Shown: piece after piece, positions 22,721 through 24,435 of the stretch | Numbering within the stretch: the first letter of the stretch is position 1 | Layout: every line of letters begins with the position of its first letter | Source of the DNA: Alphaproteobacteria bacterium | Lineage (GTDB): Bacteria; Pseudomonadota; Alphaproteobacteria; SP197 | Direction: 5' to 3' | DNA length: 24,435 nt | Assembly: GCA_022822575.1 (NCBI GenBank) | Contig: JAJEBJ010000182.1 | Location: forward strand, 1-24,435 | Notes under the pieces: generated by a model | What the model saw: only the letters and a program-made list of their open reading frames with translations | Told to the model about the DNA's origin: nothing | The model's database searches: none | Made by a program: the position numbers and the translations under genes

Positions 22721-23536
22721 ATGACCAACGTCGGTCCGCTCCTCGCAGGAAAGCGTGGCCTCATCATGGGTGTGGCCAATGACCGTTCGATCGCCTGGGG
22801 AATCTCCCGTACCCTCGCATCCGCCGGCGCGGAAATCGGATTCACCTATCAGGGCGACCTTTTTGCCAAACGCGTCAAGCCCCTGGCGGAGGCGGTCGGC
22901 GCAACCCTTGTCATCGACTGCGACGTCACGGACGATGCCAGCGTCGACAGTGCCTTCGAGAGCGTTGCCTCAACCTGGGGCTCCATGGACTTTCTGGTGC
23001 ACGCCATCGCCTTCTCGGATCGCGAACAGCTCAAGGGGCGGTATGCGGACACGACGCGCGACAACTTCCTGCATACGATGGACGTGTCCTGCTACAGTTT
23101 CACTTCCGTTGCCCGGCGCAGTGCCGATCTGATGCCCCATGGCGGCAGCCTCGTGACCCTCACCTACTATGGCGCCGAGCGCTGGATGCCCCACTACAAT
23201 GTCATGGGTGTCGCCAAGGCGGCCCTCGAATCAAGTGTGCGCTACCTTGCTGCCGACTTCGGCGAACAGGCCGTGCGTGTGAATGCCATTTCCGCCGGAC
23301 CCATCAAGACCCTCGCCGCTTCCGGAATCGGAGACTTCCACTACATTCTCAAGTGGAACGAACTCAATGCGCCGCTCGGCCGGAACATCAGCATCGACGA
23401 GGTCGGGCAGGCTGCTCTCTATCTCGTCAGCGATCTTTCCACGGCGGTCACCGGCGAGATTCATCATGTCGACTGCGGCTACCACGTCGTCGGCATGAAG
23501 AACCCGAAGGCGCCGGACATCTCCGTCGTTCGCTGA
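22721..23536 (+). CDS. fabI: enoyl-[acyl-carrier-protein] reductase (NADH), FabI
   Basis: A 271-residue divergent SDR that catalyses the last step of the fatty-acid elongation cycle, reducing trans-2-enoyl-ACP with NADH. FabI marks are LLAGKRGLIMGVANDRSIAWGI (7-28), DCDVTDD (66-72), VHAIAFSDREQLKGRY (93-108), TLTYYGAERWMPHYNVMGVAKAAL with Tyr159 and Lys166 (Y-x6-K), and RVNAISAGPIKTLAASGI. The residue matching E. coli Gly93 is Ala97 here. The stop is 3 nt before aroC, so the two genes form one transcript. A weak ribosome-binding site precedes the ATG. Confidence 0.97.
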   Translation: MTNVGPLLAGKRGLIMGVANDRSIAWGISRTLASAGAEIGFTYQGDLFAKRVKPLAEAVGATLVIDCDVTDDASVDSAFESVASTWGSMDFLVHAIAFSDREQLKGRYADTTRDNFLHTMDVSCYSFTSVARRSADLMPHGGSLVTLTYYGAERWMPHYNVMGVAKAALESSVRYLAADFGEQAVRVNAISAGPIKTLAASGIGDFHYILKWNELNAPLGRNISIDEVGQAALYLVSDLSTAVTGEIHHVDCGYHVVGMKNPKAPDISVVR

Positions 23537-23539
23537 TCC

Positions 23540-24435
23540 ATGGCGTCGAACAGCTTCGGACAGGTCTTCAGGGTGACCACCTGGGGCGAAAGTCACGGGC
23601 CCCGCATCGGTTGCGTGGTCGATGGCGTGCCACCACGGATTCCCATCAGCGAGGACGAGATCCAGCACTGGATGGATCGCCGCCGGCCCGGGACATCGCG
23701 GTACACGACCCAGCGCCGCGAACCGGACCGGGTGTCGATCGTCTCGGGCTGGTTCAAGGGCATGACCACCGGCACCCCCTTTGCCATGACAGTGGAGAAC
23801 GTCGATCAGCGTTCCCGCGACTATGGCGACATCTCCCTGATCTGGCGCCCGGGCCATGCCGATTACACCTATGACGTGAAGTATGGCATCCGCGACTGGC
23901 GAGGCAGCGGCAGGGCGAGTGCCCGGGAGACCGCGATGCGCGTGGCTGCGGGCGCCGTCGCCCGCAAGGTCCTGGGAGAAGCGGTCGTCATCAGGGGAGC
24001 GGTGGTCCAGATCGGCCCCCTCGCCATCGACAGGTCGGCCTGGGACTGGGAGGAAACCGGCCGCAATCCCTTCTGGTGTCCCGACAGCGCCATGGCGTCA
24101 CGCTGGGCCGACCACATCGACGGGGTCCGCAAGGAAGGGTCGTCGGCGGGGGCCATTATCGAAATTCGTGCCTCGGGCGTGCCGGCAGGCCTGGGAAGTC
24201 CGGTCTATGGCAAGCTCGACAGCGACCTTGCCGCGGCCATGATGTCCATCAACGCCGTCAAGGGTGTCGAGATCGGAGATGGATTCGCCCTGGCCTCCAT
24301 GCCGGGAACGACGGCAGCCGACGAGATGCGCTCTGGTGAGAACGGTCCACAATTCCTGTCAAACCGGACCGGGGGCATTCTCGGGGGCATTTCCACCGGC
24401 GAGGAGCTGATCGTGCGCTTCGCCGTCAAGCCGAC
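23540..24435 (+). CDS. aroC: chorismate synthase, 3' end outside window
   Basis: 298 complete codons are visible of a protein normally about 360 residues long; the frame runs off the right edge. It begins MASNSFGQVFRVTTWGESHG (the GESHG signature at 16-20), followed by VDGVPP, RRRPGTSRYTTQRREPD, SGWFKGMTTGTPFAM, RPGHADYTYDVKYGIRDWRG with GSGRASARETAMRVAAGAVARK (the second family signature), and SNRTGGILGGISTGEELIVR (the third). The enzyme converts EPSP to chorismate with reduced FMN, closing the shikimate pathway in the cytoplasm. It follows fabI with only 3 nt between, an arrangement familiar from alphaproteobacteria. Confidence 0.97.
   Translation, partial: MASNSFGQVFRVTTWGESHGPRIGCVVDGVPPRIPISEDEIQHWMDRRRPGTSRYTTQRREPDRVSIVSGWFKGMTTGTPFAMTVENVDQRSRDYGDISLIWRPGHADYTYDVKYGIRDWRGSGRASARETAMRVAAGAVARKVLGEAVVIRGAVVQIGPLAIDRSAWDWEETGRNPFWCPDSAMASRWADHIDGVRKEGSSAGAIIEIRASGVPAGLGSPVYGKLDSDLAAAMMSINAVKGVEIGDGFALASMPGTTAADEMRSGENGPQFLSNRTGGILGGISTGEELIVRFAVKP

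Noticed and set aside
1..24435. CRISPR arrays, tRNA/rRNA genes, riboswitches
   Set aside because: No regularly spaced repeats, no tRNA-like cloverleaf with a conserved T-loop and no rRNA segments were noticed in reading through; this was by eye, so a tRNAscan or Rfam search would be decisive.

Overview
The window is GC-rich, with strong G/C bias at third codon positions. It looks like chromosomal DNA of an alphaproteobacterium, possibly Rhodospirillales-like. The main evidence is a crotonyl-CoA carboxylase/reductase (ccr), the pdxH / 17-kDa-antigen lipoprotein / fabI / aroC neighbourhood at the right end, and an alphaproteobacterial-type FabI. No tRNA, rRNA, CRISPR array or recognisable transposase gene was seen.

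Layout. Positions 1-4349 hold metabolic genes: a partial HpcH/HpaI aldolase and a YbdK-type carboxylate-amine ligase on the minus strand, then a nitronate monooxygenase and a class I/II aminotransferase on the plus strand. The aminotransferase converges on ccr (4369-5604, minus). Positions 5685-10488 form a 4.8-kb block bounded by near-perfect 22-bp terminal inverted repeats and flanked by an 8-bp direct repeat (7/8 identical). It carries a Fic-domain protein, an exported ankyrin/peptidoglycan-binding/MORN-repeat protein, two small ORFs and a frameshifted remnant. No transposase was found in it. I read it as a mobile-insertion-cassette-like element that landed in the short spacer between ccr and a PadR-like regulator.

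Positions 10543-13993 (plus) carry the PadR-like regulator overlapping a MATE exporter, then a class III aminotransferase. Positions 14015-16581 (minus) are a compact set of HpaB-family flavin monooxygenase, Rid-family protein and DUF1028 protein, divergent from a LysR regulator (16677-17600). The HpaB and Rid proteins both lack residues that define the standard chemistry of their families, so this may be an unassigned catabolic route. Positions 17609-21356 (minus) run universal stress protein, SDR, cytochrome P450, SDR; the last two overlap by 4 nt, which suggests stepwise oxidation of a hydrophobic alcohol or terpenoid/aromatic compound.

Positions 21425-24435 are core genes: pdxH (minus), a 17-kDa-antigen lipoprotein, fabI, and aroC cut by the window edge.

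Functional calls come from reading translated sequence and remembered family motifs; no database search was run. Start sites were chosen from Shine-Dalgarno matches and family N-termini.
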